From: Dietzia sp. ANT_WB102
GTDB lineage: Bacteria > Actinomycetota > Actinomycetes > Mycobacteriales > Mycobacteriaceae
NCBI RefSeq assembly: GCF_008369165.1
Contig: NZ_VOBA01000002.1
Coordinates: forward strand, 434,001-498,000
Length of the DNA stretch: 64,000 bases
Direction: 5' to 3'
Of this stretch, positions 47,461-54,926 are shown in pieces. The first letter of the stretch is position 1. Each line of letters begins with the position of its first letter. A program made the position numbers and the translations under genes. The notes below the pieces were generated by a model. It was not told the origin of the DNA. It was given only the letters and a program-made list of their open reading frames with translations, and ran no database searches.

Positions 47461-48165
47461 TCAGGTGGTGGGTACGTAGCCCGGTTCGTAGCCGGCGAAC
47501 ACGTAATCTCGCTGCGGGCTGCCGCTCGTGTTCTTGCAATAGAACATGGCGGCCGCGTCGAAGTCGGTGCGGATGCCGGTAGCTGGGGTCCCGAGCTGGG
47601 CCGACCAGTTCACTGTTGCGTTAGCGCTCACGTTGAAGACGGTGGCGCCCCCGACTCGTGGGTCGCCCGTGTGTCCCTTGATTCGGGCGTCATCTTGGGC
47701 GGCCTGGATGTTCATGTACTCCGCGCGGGTGTTACCGAGCGGCTCGATCATGCTGCCGGTGGGGAAGTAGTCCAGCATGCTTCCGAAGTTGAGTGGGTCG
47801 AGTCTGATCGGCCCGTCAACATCCAGTTCGACACCACCGATCGGCTGGAAGATGTTTCGGGAGTAGTAGGTCATCGACCTCTCCACGATCTTGGCCTCGG
47901 TGACTTGCCCCGGATATTCATTCCCGCGGACCCCAGGAACTGCGCAACGGAACGAGTTTCCGGTCGTGTTACGGATAGTTCCGGTGATCTGGGTTGCGGT
48001 CGCTGACGCGGGATTGACGGTAACGACGAGTCGGTCACTGTTGGTGATGACCACCGTCCCAGTGTCGATCGCGCCAGGTATCTGAGTGTGCGCGACCGCT
48101 GGGACGCTCAGTCCCATGGTGAGGGTGGCCAGTACGGTGAATGTGCGGTGGGCAAAGGTACTCAC
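47461..48165 (-). CDS. Secreted two-cysteine paralogue, copy 2
   Basis: A 234-residue exported protein, 26 bp upstream of copy 3. The signal peptide ends near VAHTQ (about 28) and is followed by IPG. Family landmarks are NTTGNSFRC (Cys74), VTEAKIVERSMTYYSRN (88-104), YFPTGS (133-138), and RTDFDAAAMFYC (Cys210) followed by YVFAGYEPGY. The GTG start is set by AAGGAG 8 nt upstream. Identity to the other copies is low outside these landmarks, so the duplications are old or fast evolving. Function unknown. Confidence 0.72.
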   Translation of the reverse strand: MSTFAHRTFTVLATLTMGLSVPAVAHTQIPGAIDTGTVVITNSDRLVVTVNPASATATQITGTIRNTTGNSFRCAVPGVRGNEYPGQVTEAKIVERSMTYYSRNIFQPIGGVELDVDGPIRLDPLNFGSMLDYFPTGSMIEPLGNTRAEYMNIQAAQDDARIKGHTGDPRVGGATVFNVSANATVNWSAQLGTPATGIRTDFDAAAMFYCKNTSGSPQRDYVFAGYEPGYVPTT

Positions 48166-48209
48166 GGTGTTCTCCTTGATGCGGCGAGGCGTGGCAGCGG
48201 GTCGGTGGG

Positions 48210-48950
48210 TCAGCTGCCGAAGCGCCCGGTCTCGGCGGACGCGATGCTGCCGAGGGGGATGCTCGGCGTGTCCTCCCCGAAATACCCGGAGTACAGGTAG
48301 TCCTGTCCACCACGCTGGCAAGCGAACACTGCGGCAGGCCTGAAGTCCGCCGGACGTTCACCCGTCGACGAATGCCCGAGCACCACTGAGAGCGTGGTTC
48401 CGCTCCGAGCGGGGATGGACACCGAGGAAACTGGGCCGACGAGGCCGTTCAGCCGTGCTTCCGTGTACAGCTCTCCCAGCCGGCCCGCCTCGCCGAACTC
48501 CGGCCGGAGTCCACCGGTCAGGCTGCCCGGAATAAGATCGGTCACACTGCCCAAACCGACTTTGATGCCCATGTTCGTTGCGCCACTGCCGACGTTGACG
48601 GGCAGTACTCCGTCGTATGTGTGGAGGTGCTTGGCGTAGTAGTCCACCGTGCGGGCCACGATTTCAGCCGTGGTGACGGTGCCTCCCCGCGTCATCGAAT
48701 CGGCGGTCTCGCCCCTCATGCCGCTGCAAGTGATGGTGGTGGCTGAGTTGTTCTGCAAGCTCACCCCCACCGTTCCTGCAGTGAGATCTGGAGCGTCGAC
48801 AGCGATCTGAACCGTCGTGTCGTCTACTACGACGACGCTCCTTCCTGGTGGCACTCCGGGAAGCTGCGCCGATGCAACCGCGCCTGACCCCGCAACGCTC
48901 AGGATGGCAGCAGTCGCCGCGAGTCGACCGAGGGTCCGGCTAATGGGCAT
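48210..48950 (-). CDS. Secreted two-cysteine paralogue, copy 1
   Basis: A 246-residue exported protein and the promoter-proximal gene of the operon (44 bp before copy 2). The signal peptide ends VASAQ (about 29), followed by LPG. Family landmarks are NNSATTITC (Cys75), VTTAEIVARTVDYYAKH (92-108), LIPGSL (139-144), and RPADFRPAAVFAC (Cys211) followed by YLYSGY. The C-terminus contains SIPLGSIAS, like copy 3. The ATG at 48950 has CAGGAG 9 nt upstream. No known domain is recognised; a surface role is an inference. Confidence 0.72.
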   Translation of the reverse strand: MPISRTLGRLAATAAILSVAGSGAVASAQLPGVPPGRSVVVVDDTTVQIAVDAPDLTAGTVGVSLQNNSATTITCSGMRGETADSMTRGGTVTTAEIVARTVDYYAKHLHTYDGVLPVNVGSGATNMGIKVGLGSVTDLIPGSLTGGLRPEFGEAGRLGELYTEARLNGLVGPVSSVSIPARSGTTLSVVLGHSSTGERPADFRPAAVFACQRGGQDYLYSGYFGEDTPSIPLGSIASAETGRFGS

Positions 48951-49224
48951 GCGTCTAGCTCCTGAGTTCCGGTATCGCGCGAACCTGAGCGAAACCTTGG
49001 TTCGCAGATGGGGTACGGGAAGTATGCACTTGGGTGACGAAAAACACAATCGTGCAAGGCTGCGCCCCTCCACTGTCTCAAGGTTGCAGGTCGGAGCGTC
49101 GAGCTAATGGCTCGGGTGGGATAGTTGGTCGGCAGGAATGTTACTGTGATCCGTATCTCACCGAGCGTTCCGGTGCCGTGTTGTGAGAGATCCCTTTGAT
49201 CACAGATTCGTTAAGGAGCCCGTT

Positions 49225-50889
49225 ATGGCCAAATGGCGAAAGTCATCGGCCCTCTTCGCAGTCGCGCTCGTGGGCGGAATCGTCTCACCTATTCCGCAGG
49301 CTGCAGCCGCCGAGCTGTTCAAAGGGGTAGTTCCAGTTACACACGCATGTCAGACAATCTTCAACGGGACTGACGTTGAAAAGCAGTTCAAAATGGGGAT
49401 GGGCACGGGGCCGGGCGGTGCGAACTTGGTCGACGTGGAATACCCGCCACAGGTCAAACAAGGCGAGGTGTTCACTGCGTACGTTCAGCCTGGTCCGATG
49501 ACCACTAGTTCAGGTAACGGCGACGGGTACCAAGCCGGCCGACTGTCTTATGACATCGCACTCCCGACCGACGCCGTGATTCTCGGCGTGCAGTCGATCG
49601 GGGGCGAGTCGGAACTCTCGCCAGACACCAGTCCGATCAAGGTGGACCAGTATGCGAATCTCGACGGATTCCCAACCGCCGTCGCCCGTGTCTGGGGGGG
49701 CGAGAGCGTGCCGATCAGCAGTGCGACTACAGGCATCATTGAAACCGGCTACTGGAACGCAGGCCTTAGGGTGCGCGGTGGCAAGACATTCCGCTTCCCG
49801 AAGCTGGCCATCCGGATGCGCGCTCCCGTGAACCAAGGGGGAAACACGATTGCTGTGGGACTCAAGGGTGCTGGGACTCATCCCAGCGGCAGCGCCACCA
49901 ACGGAGCTTTGAATACGGTCCAAGGTGCGCACCGTTCCGGCTTTACGATCGGGTCGTATTGGTGGAGTGCACGCTTCTACTGCGGCTCTTCCAACAATGC
50001 CAGGACCCTGACCCCGACCGTCGTCAGCACCGACTCCAATGATCGGTACCTTGCGAAGACTTCCACCAGGCTATTGTCCGAGGGCACCCACCTCCCGCGG
50101 TCCGGCCGTACGGCGACGCTCAGCGCAGAGGTATCGAGCGATGAAGAGGTCATGGCAAATGTCCGCGGCGGGGGCGCCGAGATGAGATTCGACATCAAGA
50201 ACAAGGCCACTGGAGCAATCATGGCGTCCCCGACAGCGACGATCGGTACCAATGGTGTCGCATCGGCTTCCTACACGTTCCCGGACCTCGTTGGCCCAGG
50301 CTTCCGTAATGAGTATGAGGTCTCCGCCACGTACACCGGTCGACCAAACGACATCGAGCCCAGCACGTCCGCGCCCACGACCTACTCCGTTGGCTACAAC
50401 GAGATCAACGCTGCCGTCAGCCTGAAGTCGACTAACGGTCAGATCTCGGGCACGCCCGCATCGATGCCCGTCACTCTCACCGCTGATCTGGCCTTGCCCG
50501 GTGGTAAGACCTTCCCCGCAGGAATGAGCGTTCAGCTCTATCGCAACGGCGTCGAGTACCGGGCGCCGATCGCGATCACCGCCGGGGGGTCCACTAAGCA
50601 GATCCAGTTCCCCGTCGACAACCTACCCCAGGCGAGCAACACCACGACCTATAAGTACACGGCCAAACTTTCGCCGGTCATCATCAACGACCTTGACCGA
50701 TACGCGGGCGAGACGGCCGTGTCCGTCGCCGCGATCGTTACCGGCACAAACCCGGGATCGCCACTGCCCGGCGGTGGCCACGGATCGCTCGACCTCACCA
50801 ACTTCTTCAAGATCCCCGAACTGGCATGGGAAGCTATCGGTGGCAGCGTCGGTGAGATGGGCACCCTGTCCGTCAGTATGGGCAAGTAG
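49225..50889 (+). CDS. Large secreted protein with Ig-like repeats, unknown family
   Basis: A 554-residue exported protein, divergent from the paralogue operon. The signal peptide ends QAAAAE (about 29). An N-terminal beta-rich domain (about 32-260) is bracketed by the only two mature cysteines, Cys42 (HACQTI) and Cys253 (RFYCGSS). Two Ig-like repeats follow (about 290-400 and 410-520), each with a strand pattern like AEMRFDIKNKATGAIMASPTATIG and a SYTFPDL / ADLALPGGKTFPAGM segment. A C-terminal GS-rich tail ends GGSVGEMGTLSVSMG. There is no LPXTG motif or membrane anchor. AAGGAG precedes the ATG. The 274-bp gap to copy 1 holds both promoters. Confidence 0.75.
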   Translation: MAKWRKSSALFAVALVGGIVSPIPQAAAAELFKGVVPVTHACQTIFNGTDVEKQFKMGMGTGPGGANLVDVEYPPQVKQGEVFTAYVQPGPMTTSSGNGDGYQAGRLSYDIALPTDAVILGVQSIGGESELSPDTSPIKVDQYANLDGFPTAVARVWGGESVPISSATTGIIETGYWNAGLRVRGGKTFRFPKLAIRMRAPVNQGGNTIAVGLKGAGTHPSGSATNGALNTVQGAHRSGFTIGSYWWSARFYCGSSNNARTLTPTVVSTDSNDRYLAKTSTRLLSEGTHLPRSGRTATLSAEVSSDEEVMANVRGGGAEMRFDIKNKATGAIMASPTATIGTNGVASASYTFPDLVGPGFRNEYEVSATYTGRPNDIEPSTSAPTTYSVGYNEINAAVSLKSTNGQISGTPASMPVTLTADLALPGGKTFPAGMSVQLYRNGVEYRAPIAITAGGSTKQIQFPVDNLPQASNTTTYKYTAKLSPVIINDLDRYAGETAVSVAAIVTGTNPGSPLPGGGHGSLDLTNFFKIPELAWEAIGGSVGEMGTLSVSMGK

Positions 50890-50911
50890 CGCAGGCGGCG
50901 AAGAAGGCCGC

Positions 50912-52726
50912 TCAGCCGGTTCTCACCACCGCGAACCCGAACGCCTGGCAGAACACTGAGTCCGTGTCGGCAACCGCGCCCGAGGCGAACACCACCTCGC
51001 CGGCGAGCGGGACCCGGCATGGCTCGGTGCCGAGGTTCACGACTAGCGCCAGCGACCGGCGGTGGACCACCAGCCAGCGGTCGTCGTCGACTTCGGCGCC
51101 GATCTCCACGCGCACTGCACCGAGCCATGGATCGCTCAGTTCCGGCTCGGCCTTGCGCAGGGCGATTAGCTCGCGGTACGTCCGCAGGATCTCGGCGTGC
51201 TCATCCTTGGCCTGCTCCGACCGATCCAGTACGGAGCGGCGGAACGTCTCCGGGTCCTGCGGGTCCGCCACGGAGTCCGGATCCCATCCCATTGCCGCGA
51301 ACTCGCGGGTCCGTCCCCGGCGGACCGCCTCGGCGAGCTCGGGCTCGGGGTGCGAGGTAAAGAAACAGAACGGCGTCCGCGCGCCCCACTCCTCGCCCTG
51401 GAACAGCATCGGCGTGAACGGCGAACACAGCACGATCGCCGTCTTCGCCAGTTGCTGCTGCGGGGTGAGGTTCATCGACGGCCGATCGCCGGCCGCGCGG
51501 TTCCCCACCTGGTCATGGGTCAGTGTGTACGCCACAAACCGGCTACCGGGCACGCGGTCCACGTCCAGCGGTCGCCCGTGCACGCGCCCGCGGAACGTCG
51601 AGAACGTCCCCGCGTGCAGGAACGCACCCGTGAGCACGTGCCGCAGCGCCCCGAGCGACCCGAAGTCGGCGTAGTAGCCCTGCCGCTCCCCGGACACTGC
51701 GGCGTGGATGGCGTGGTGCACGTCGTCGTCCCACTGCCCGTCCAGCCCCAGACCGCCGCCCTCGCGCGCGGTGACCAGCCGCGGATCGTTCTGATCCGAC
51801 TCCGCCACCAGTGACAGCGGCCGACCCAAATGGATGGACAGGGATTCCACCTCCACCGTCAGCTGCTCCAGCAGGTGCACGGCCGAGGCGTCGTGCAGGG
51901 CGTGCACCGCATCGAGGCGCAGCGCGTCCACATGGAACTCGTCGAACCAGCGCAGCGCGTTGTCGATGATGTAGCGCCGCACCTCACCCGAATGCTCGCC
52001 GTCCAGGTTCAGCCCCGACCCCCATGGCCCGTCGGCCGCTGAAAGATACGGCCCGAACTCGGGCAGGTAGTTCCCCGACGGGCCCAGATGGTTGTACACC
52101 ACGTCCAGGCACACCCCGAGACCCCGGGCGTGGCAGGCGTCGACGAACTGCTGGAACGCGTCCGGCCCGCCGTAGGGCTCGTGCACCGCGAACCACGCCA
52201 CCCCGTCATAGCCCCAGCCGTACTCGCCGTTGAACGCGTTGACGGGCATCACCTCGACCATGTCCACGCCCAGGTCCACCAGCTCGTCGAGATGATCGAT
52301 CGCGCTGGTCAGCGTCCCGCCGGCCGAGAAGGTGCCCACGTGTAGCTCGTAGATCACCGACCCGGCGAGCTGCCGCCCCGTCCAGGCCTGGTCCGTCCAG
52401 CGGGACGGGTCGAGGCGATGCACCCGCGACAGTCCGTGCACCCCGTTCGGTTGGCGCGGCGACCGCGGGTCGGGCCGCGGCGGCCTCACCTCGTCGTCGT
52501 CGCCGGTCACCACGAACCCGTAGTCCCTGCCCTGCTCCCGGGGGACCTCGCATGTCCACCAGCCGCCTGAAGCGCGGCGCATCGGGACCGGGTCGGCGTC
52601 GGGGGAGTCCAGGACGAGCCCGATCGCACGGGCTTTTGGCGACCAGACGGAGAACGCCCCCTCGTGCGGGTCGGCTGGCGCTGGAGCGGCGGTGGCGGTC
52701 GGGGTCGAGTGGCTCGGTGGGGTCAC
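50912..52726 (-). CDS. treZ: Malto-oligosyltrehalose trehalohydrolase TreZ
   Basis: A 604-residue GH13 enzyme that releases trehalose from maltooligosyltrehalose. It has an N-terminal CBM48-like domain (GAFSVWSPKARAIGLVL), then a catalytic barrel with LDVVYNHLGPSGNYLPEFGPY, the nucleophile region VDALRLDAVHAL, the acid/base region LVAESDQNDPRLV and LTHDQVGNRAAGD. In mycobacteria treZ is the last gene of treX-treY-treZ; here it lies about 2.2 kb away from treY and has its own promoter. GTG 52726 is chosen because TACGCT ends 7 nt upstream. Confidence 0.94.
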   Translation of the reverse strand: MTPPSHSTPTATAAPAPADPHEGAFSVWSPKARAIGLVLDSPDADPVPMRRASGGWWTCEVPREQGRDYGFVVTGDDDEVRPPRPDPRSPRQPNGVHGLSRVHRLDPSRWTDQAWTGRQLAGSVIYELHVGTFSAGGTLTSAIDHLDELVDLGVDMVEVMPVNAFNGEYGWGYDGVAWFAVHEPYGGPDAFQQFVDACHARGLGVCLDVVYNHLGPSGNYLPEFGPYLSAADGPWGSGLNLDGEHSGEVRRYIIDNALRWFDEFHVDALRLDAVHALHDASAVHLLEQLTVEVESLSIHLGRPLSLVAESDQNDPRLVTAREGGGLGLDGQWDDDVHHAIHAAVSGERQGYYADFGSLGALRHVLTGAFLHAGTFSTFRGRVHGRPLDVDRVPGSRFVAYTLTHDQVGNRAAGDRPSMNLTPQQQLAKTAIVLCSPFTPMLFQGEEWGARTPFCFFTSHPEPELAEAVRRGRTREFAAMGWDPDSVADPQDPETFRRSVLDRSEQAKDEHAEILRTYRELIALRKAEPELSDPWLGAVRVEIGAEVDDDRWLVVHRRSLALVVNLGTEPCRVPLAGEVVFASGAVADTDSVFCQAFGFAVVRTG

Positions 52727-52733
52727 AGCGTCC

Positions 52734-52739
52734 AGCGTA
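52734..52739 (-). promoter_or_regulatory. -10 element for leaderless treZ
   Basis: On the minus strand TACGCT ends 7 nt before the GTG at 52726, with no Shine-Dalgarno sequence. Confidence 0.5.
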
Positions 52740-52795
52740 GGGAAATCGCGCGGCCCCGGGGAGAGGGTGGCCGGCGCCCACCGGCCACCGGCAGC

Positions 52796-52801
52796 GATAC
52801 T
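52796..52801 (+). promoter_or_regulatory. -10 element for leaderless yigZ-type gene
   Basis: GATACT ends 6 nt before ATG 52808, with no ribosome binding site between. Confidence 0.5.
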
Positions 52802-52807
52802 TGGGAC

Positions 52808-53482
52808 ATGACCGATTCGCCCCGCGTGCTCCGGCTCACCGCCGGACCGGACGTGACGGGGGAGTACGAGGAGAAGCGCTCCAGGTTCGTGGCCGTGCTG
52901 AGACGGTGCGACGACGAGGACGACGCCCGCGCCCTGATCGCTGAACTCCGGACAGCGCACCCGTCCGCTCGTCACCACTGCAGCGCCTTCATCGTGGACG
53001 TCCCCGGAGCCAGCCGAATCGAGCGGAGCAACGACGACGGCGAACCGTCCGGCACCGCCGGCACTCCCATGCTGGACGTCCTCCGGGGAAGTGGCCTGAC
53101 CGGGGTGTGCGCAGTGGTGGTCCGGTGGTTCGGCGGCACCAAGCTGGGGACCGGAGGGCTCGCCCGGGCCTACTCGGCGGCAGTGTCCGAGGCGGTCGAC
53201 GCGGCGTGGCGGGACGGTCGTGTAGTGGAGGTGGCCAGCACCCCCTCGTGGACGGCCGAGGTCGACCACGCCGTGGCTGGTGGACTCGAGGGGGCGCTGC
53301 GCTCGGCCGGCGCCCGGGTGATGGGTGTCGACTACGGGCGGCGGGTGACGCTGACCGTGGCCGGCGAGCTCGACGTCCTCGGCCCGATCCTGGCGGCCCG
53401 CACTTCGGGCGGGGTCGAATGGGAGGCAGCCGGCGTGGCCACCAGCGAGAACGCGGCTGGACGCCGGGATATGGGATCCTGA
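52808..53482 (+). CDS. YigZ / IMPACT family protein
   Basis: A 224-residue protein of the YigZ/IMPACT (UPF0029) family. The N-terminal IMPACT domain shows EEKRSRFVAVL, HHCSAFIVD, NDDGEPSGTAGTPML and VVVRWFGGTKLGTGGLARAYS, and a ferredoxin-like C-terminal domain (DUF1949 type) follows. The family is thought to bind nucleic acids or regulate translation, but bacterial function is unsettled. It is divergent from treZ. Confidence 0.88.
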   Translation: MTDSPRVLRLTAGPDVTGEYEEKRSRFVAVLRRCDDEDDARALIAELRTAHPSARHHCSAFIVDVPGASRIERSNDDGEPSGTAGTPMLDVLRGSGLTGVCAVVVRWFGGTKLGTGGLARAYSAAVSEAVDAAWRDGRVVEVASTPSWTAEVDHAVAGGLEGALRSAGARVMGVDYGRRVTLTVAGELDVLGPILAARTSGGVEWEAAGVATSENAAGRRDMGS

Positions 53483-53486
53483 CTGC

Positions 53487-53726
53487 ATGAGCATGCAGCC
53501 GTACCAGCACAACTCGATCGAGCAGCAGAAGCAGCAGGTCCGCAAGGATGCGCGCACCACCGCGATCGCGCTGGGTGTGACGGCTGTGTCGCTGCCGATC
53601 GCGCTGTTCGCGAGCTCGTTCTTTACGGTGGTGGCGATCCTGGCAGCCATAGTCGCGATCTACAACGGCAACAAGGTCCGCAAGGCCATCTCAGGCAAGC
53701 CGAACCAGAACCGCGAACTGTACTGA
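53487..53726 (+). CDS. Small two-helix membrane protein
   Basis: A 79-residue protein with a Gln/Lys-rich N-terminus (HNSIEQQKQQVRKDART), two closely spaced hydrophobic segments (about 26-43 and 46-60) and a basic tail. It starts 4 bp after the YigZ-family stop; a GATCCT hexamer 6 nt upstream could make it leaderless. The amphipathic pattern looks coding, but the family is not recognised. Confidence 0.6.
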   Translation: MSMQPYQHNSIEQQKQQVRKDARTTAIALGVTAVSLPIALFASSFFTVVAILAAIVAIYNGNKVRKAISGKPNQNRELY

Positions 53727-53743
53727 TCCGGCCACCGCCCGGG

Positions 53744-54418
53744 TCAACCGTGGCGGCGCACGACGTCCGACAGGTCCGCGCGCTCGGCTCGGAAAGTATT
53801 GGCCGGATGGTCCGCGTCGGCGTAGCCGAAAGCGATCCCGCAGACGATGAGCCGGTCCTCGGGGATGTGCAGGTGCTCGCGAACCGCATCCGAGTAGAGG
53901 GCGATCGCTGCCTGCGCGCAGGTGGCTACCCCCAGTGACGTGGCGGCCGCGAGGAACGTCGACACGTAGCCTCCGCAATCGACCGCCCCGTAGGTGCCCA
54001 AGCCCGCGTCCGAGGTGATGACCGCGACATGCGGGGCGCCGAAAAAACGGTAGTTCTCCAACATCTGATGCAGCCGCGCCTCCTTGTCCGTCCGCTCGAT
54101 CCCGAGGGCCGAATAGAGGCCCAGGCCGCTGGCCCGGCGGCGATCGGCGTACACGCCGTCGTAGCGCTCCGGAGCCGGCAGGTCCGAGCGCATGCCGTTG
54201 GAGAGCACGTGGTCGGTGAGGTGCTTGCCGAATGCGGCCGTCGCCTGGCCCGTTACCAGCTCGACCTGCCAGGCCTGGGAGTTGCACCACGACGCCGTGC
54301 GCTGGGCCATCCGGAGGATCCGCTCGATCGTCTCCTCCGGAACCGGCTCGGAGGTGAACCCCCGACAGCTGTAGCGGTCGTTGAGGAGCTGCTCGAGCGT
54401 GGCGGCGGCGTCGGTCAT
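53744..54418 (-). CDS. Nitroreductase family protein
   Basis: A 224-residue FMN-dependent nitroreductase-fold protein. Visible are the N-terminal RYSCRGFTSEPVPEETIERIL motif with FMN-phosphate-contacting arginines, SWCNSQAWQV, and the C-terminal VCGIAFGYADADHPANTFRAER motif. Substrates of the family include nitroaromatics and quinones; the natural one is unknown. The ATG at 54418 follows GGAGGG. An in-frame upstream ATG at 54466 lacks a ribosome binding site and was not used. Confidence 0.88.
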   Translation of the reverse strand: MTDAAATLEQLLNDRYSCRGFTSEPVPEETIERILRMAQRTASWCNSQAWQVELVTGQATAAFGKHLTDHVLSNGMRSDLPAPERYDGVYADRRRASGLGLYSALGIERTDKEARLHQMLENYRFFGAPHVAVITSDAGLGTYGAVDCGGYVSTFLAAATSLGVATCAQAAIALYSDAVREHLHIPEDRLIVCGIAFGYADADHPANTFRAERADLSDVVRRHG

Positions 54419-54504
54419 GGGCCCTCCAGGGTAAAACTCACGGAAAGTGTGAGCCCAGTCTTCCACGAGGCCCGCACCGGCCCGGGGGAGGCCGCGACTG
54501 CGGT

Positions 54505-54510
54505 TATCCT
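54505..54510 (+). promoter_or_regulatory. -10 element for the S4-domain gene
   Basis: TATCCT ends 6 nt before ATG 54517, and no Shine-Dalgarno sequence is present. Confidence 0.5.
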
Positions 54511-54516
54511 CGGGCC

Positions 54517-54882
54517 ATGGGTGTTCGCGTGGACGCGTGGACGTGGTCGGTGCGGTTGTTCCCGTCGCGGACCAAGGCGGCAGCCGCCTGCCGGGGCGGT
54601 CACGTCAAGGTCAACGGCGAGGCGGTGCAGCCGTCGAAGAGCATCGTGCCGGGCGACCGTGTGCAGGTAACCGGGACTCTGGGACGGATCCGTATCCTTG
54701 AGGTGGTCCAGACTGTCAGTAAGCGGGTCGGCGCCCCGGTGGCCGCGACCTGCTACATCGACCATTCACCCCCGCCACCGCCCAAGGAGGTACTGGCCTC
54801 CCAGCCGCGACGCGACCGGGGAACCGGGCGCCCCACCAAGCGCGAGCGGCGCGAGACCGACCGCTTGCTCGGTCGCGGGTAA
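54517..54882 (+). CDS. Hsp15-like S4-domain RNA-binding protein
   Basis: A 121-residue protein with an N-terminal S4 domain (VRVDAWTWSVRLFPSRTKAAAACRGGHVKVNG, about 3-35, then VQPSKSIVPGDRVQV) and a Pro-rich, basic C-terminal tail (RPTKRERRETDRLLG). It matches the Hsp15/HslR-like family, which in E. coli recycles stalled 50S subunits. It is a single-domain protein without catalytic motifs. It lies convergent with treY, 44 bp apart. Confidence 0.88.
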   Translation: MGVRVDAWTWSVRLFPSRTKAAAACRGGHVKVNGEAVQPSKSIVPGDRVQVTGTLGRIRILEVVQTVSKRVGAPVAATCYIDHSPPPPPKEVLASQPRRDRGTGRPTKRERRETDRLLGRG

Positions 54883-54926
54883 CGGTCCCGCCGGCCGGGT
54901 CTCAGTCGCCCCAGGGGGGGGCGGCG

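Noticed and set aside
49153-49215. TGTGA/TCAC half-sites upstream of the 554-residue protein gene as CRP-type operators
   Set aside because: The spacings (8 and 13 bp) do not match the 6-bp spacer of CRP/GlxR sites.
45730-50911. Prophage or integrative element at the accessory block
   Set aside because: No integrase, transposase, tRNA gene or flanking direct repeat was seen; the block is an insertion by comparison only.
50895-50911. Terminator between the 554-residue protein gene and treZ
   Set aside because: Only a 5-bp GCGGC/GCCGC stem without a T-tract is present.
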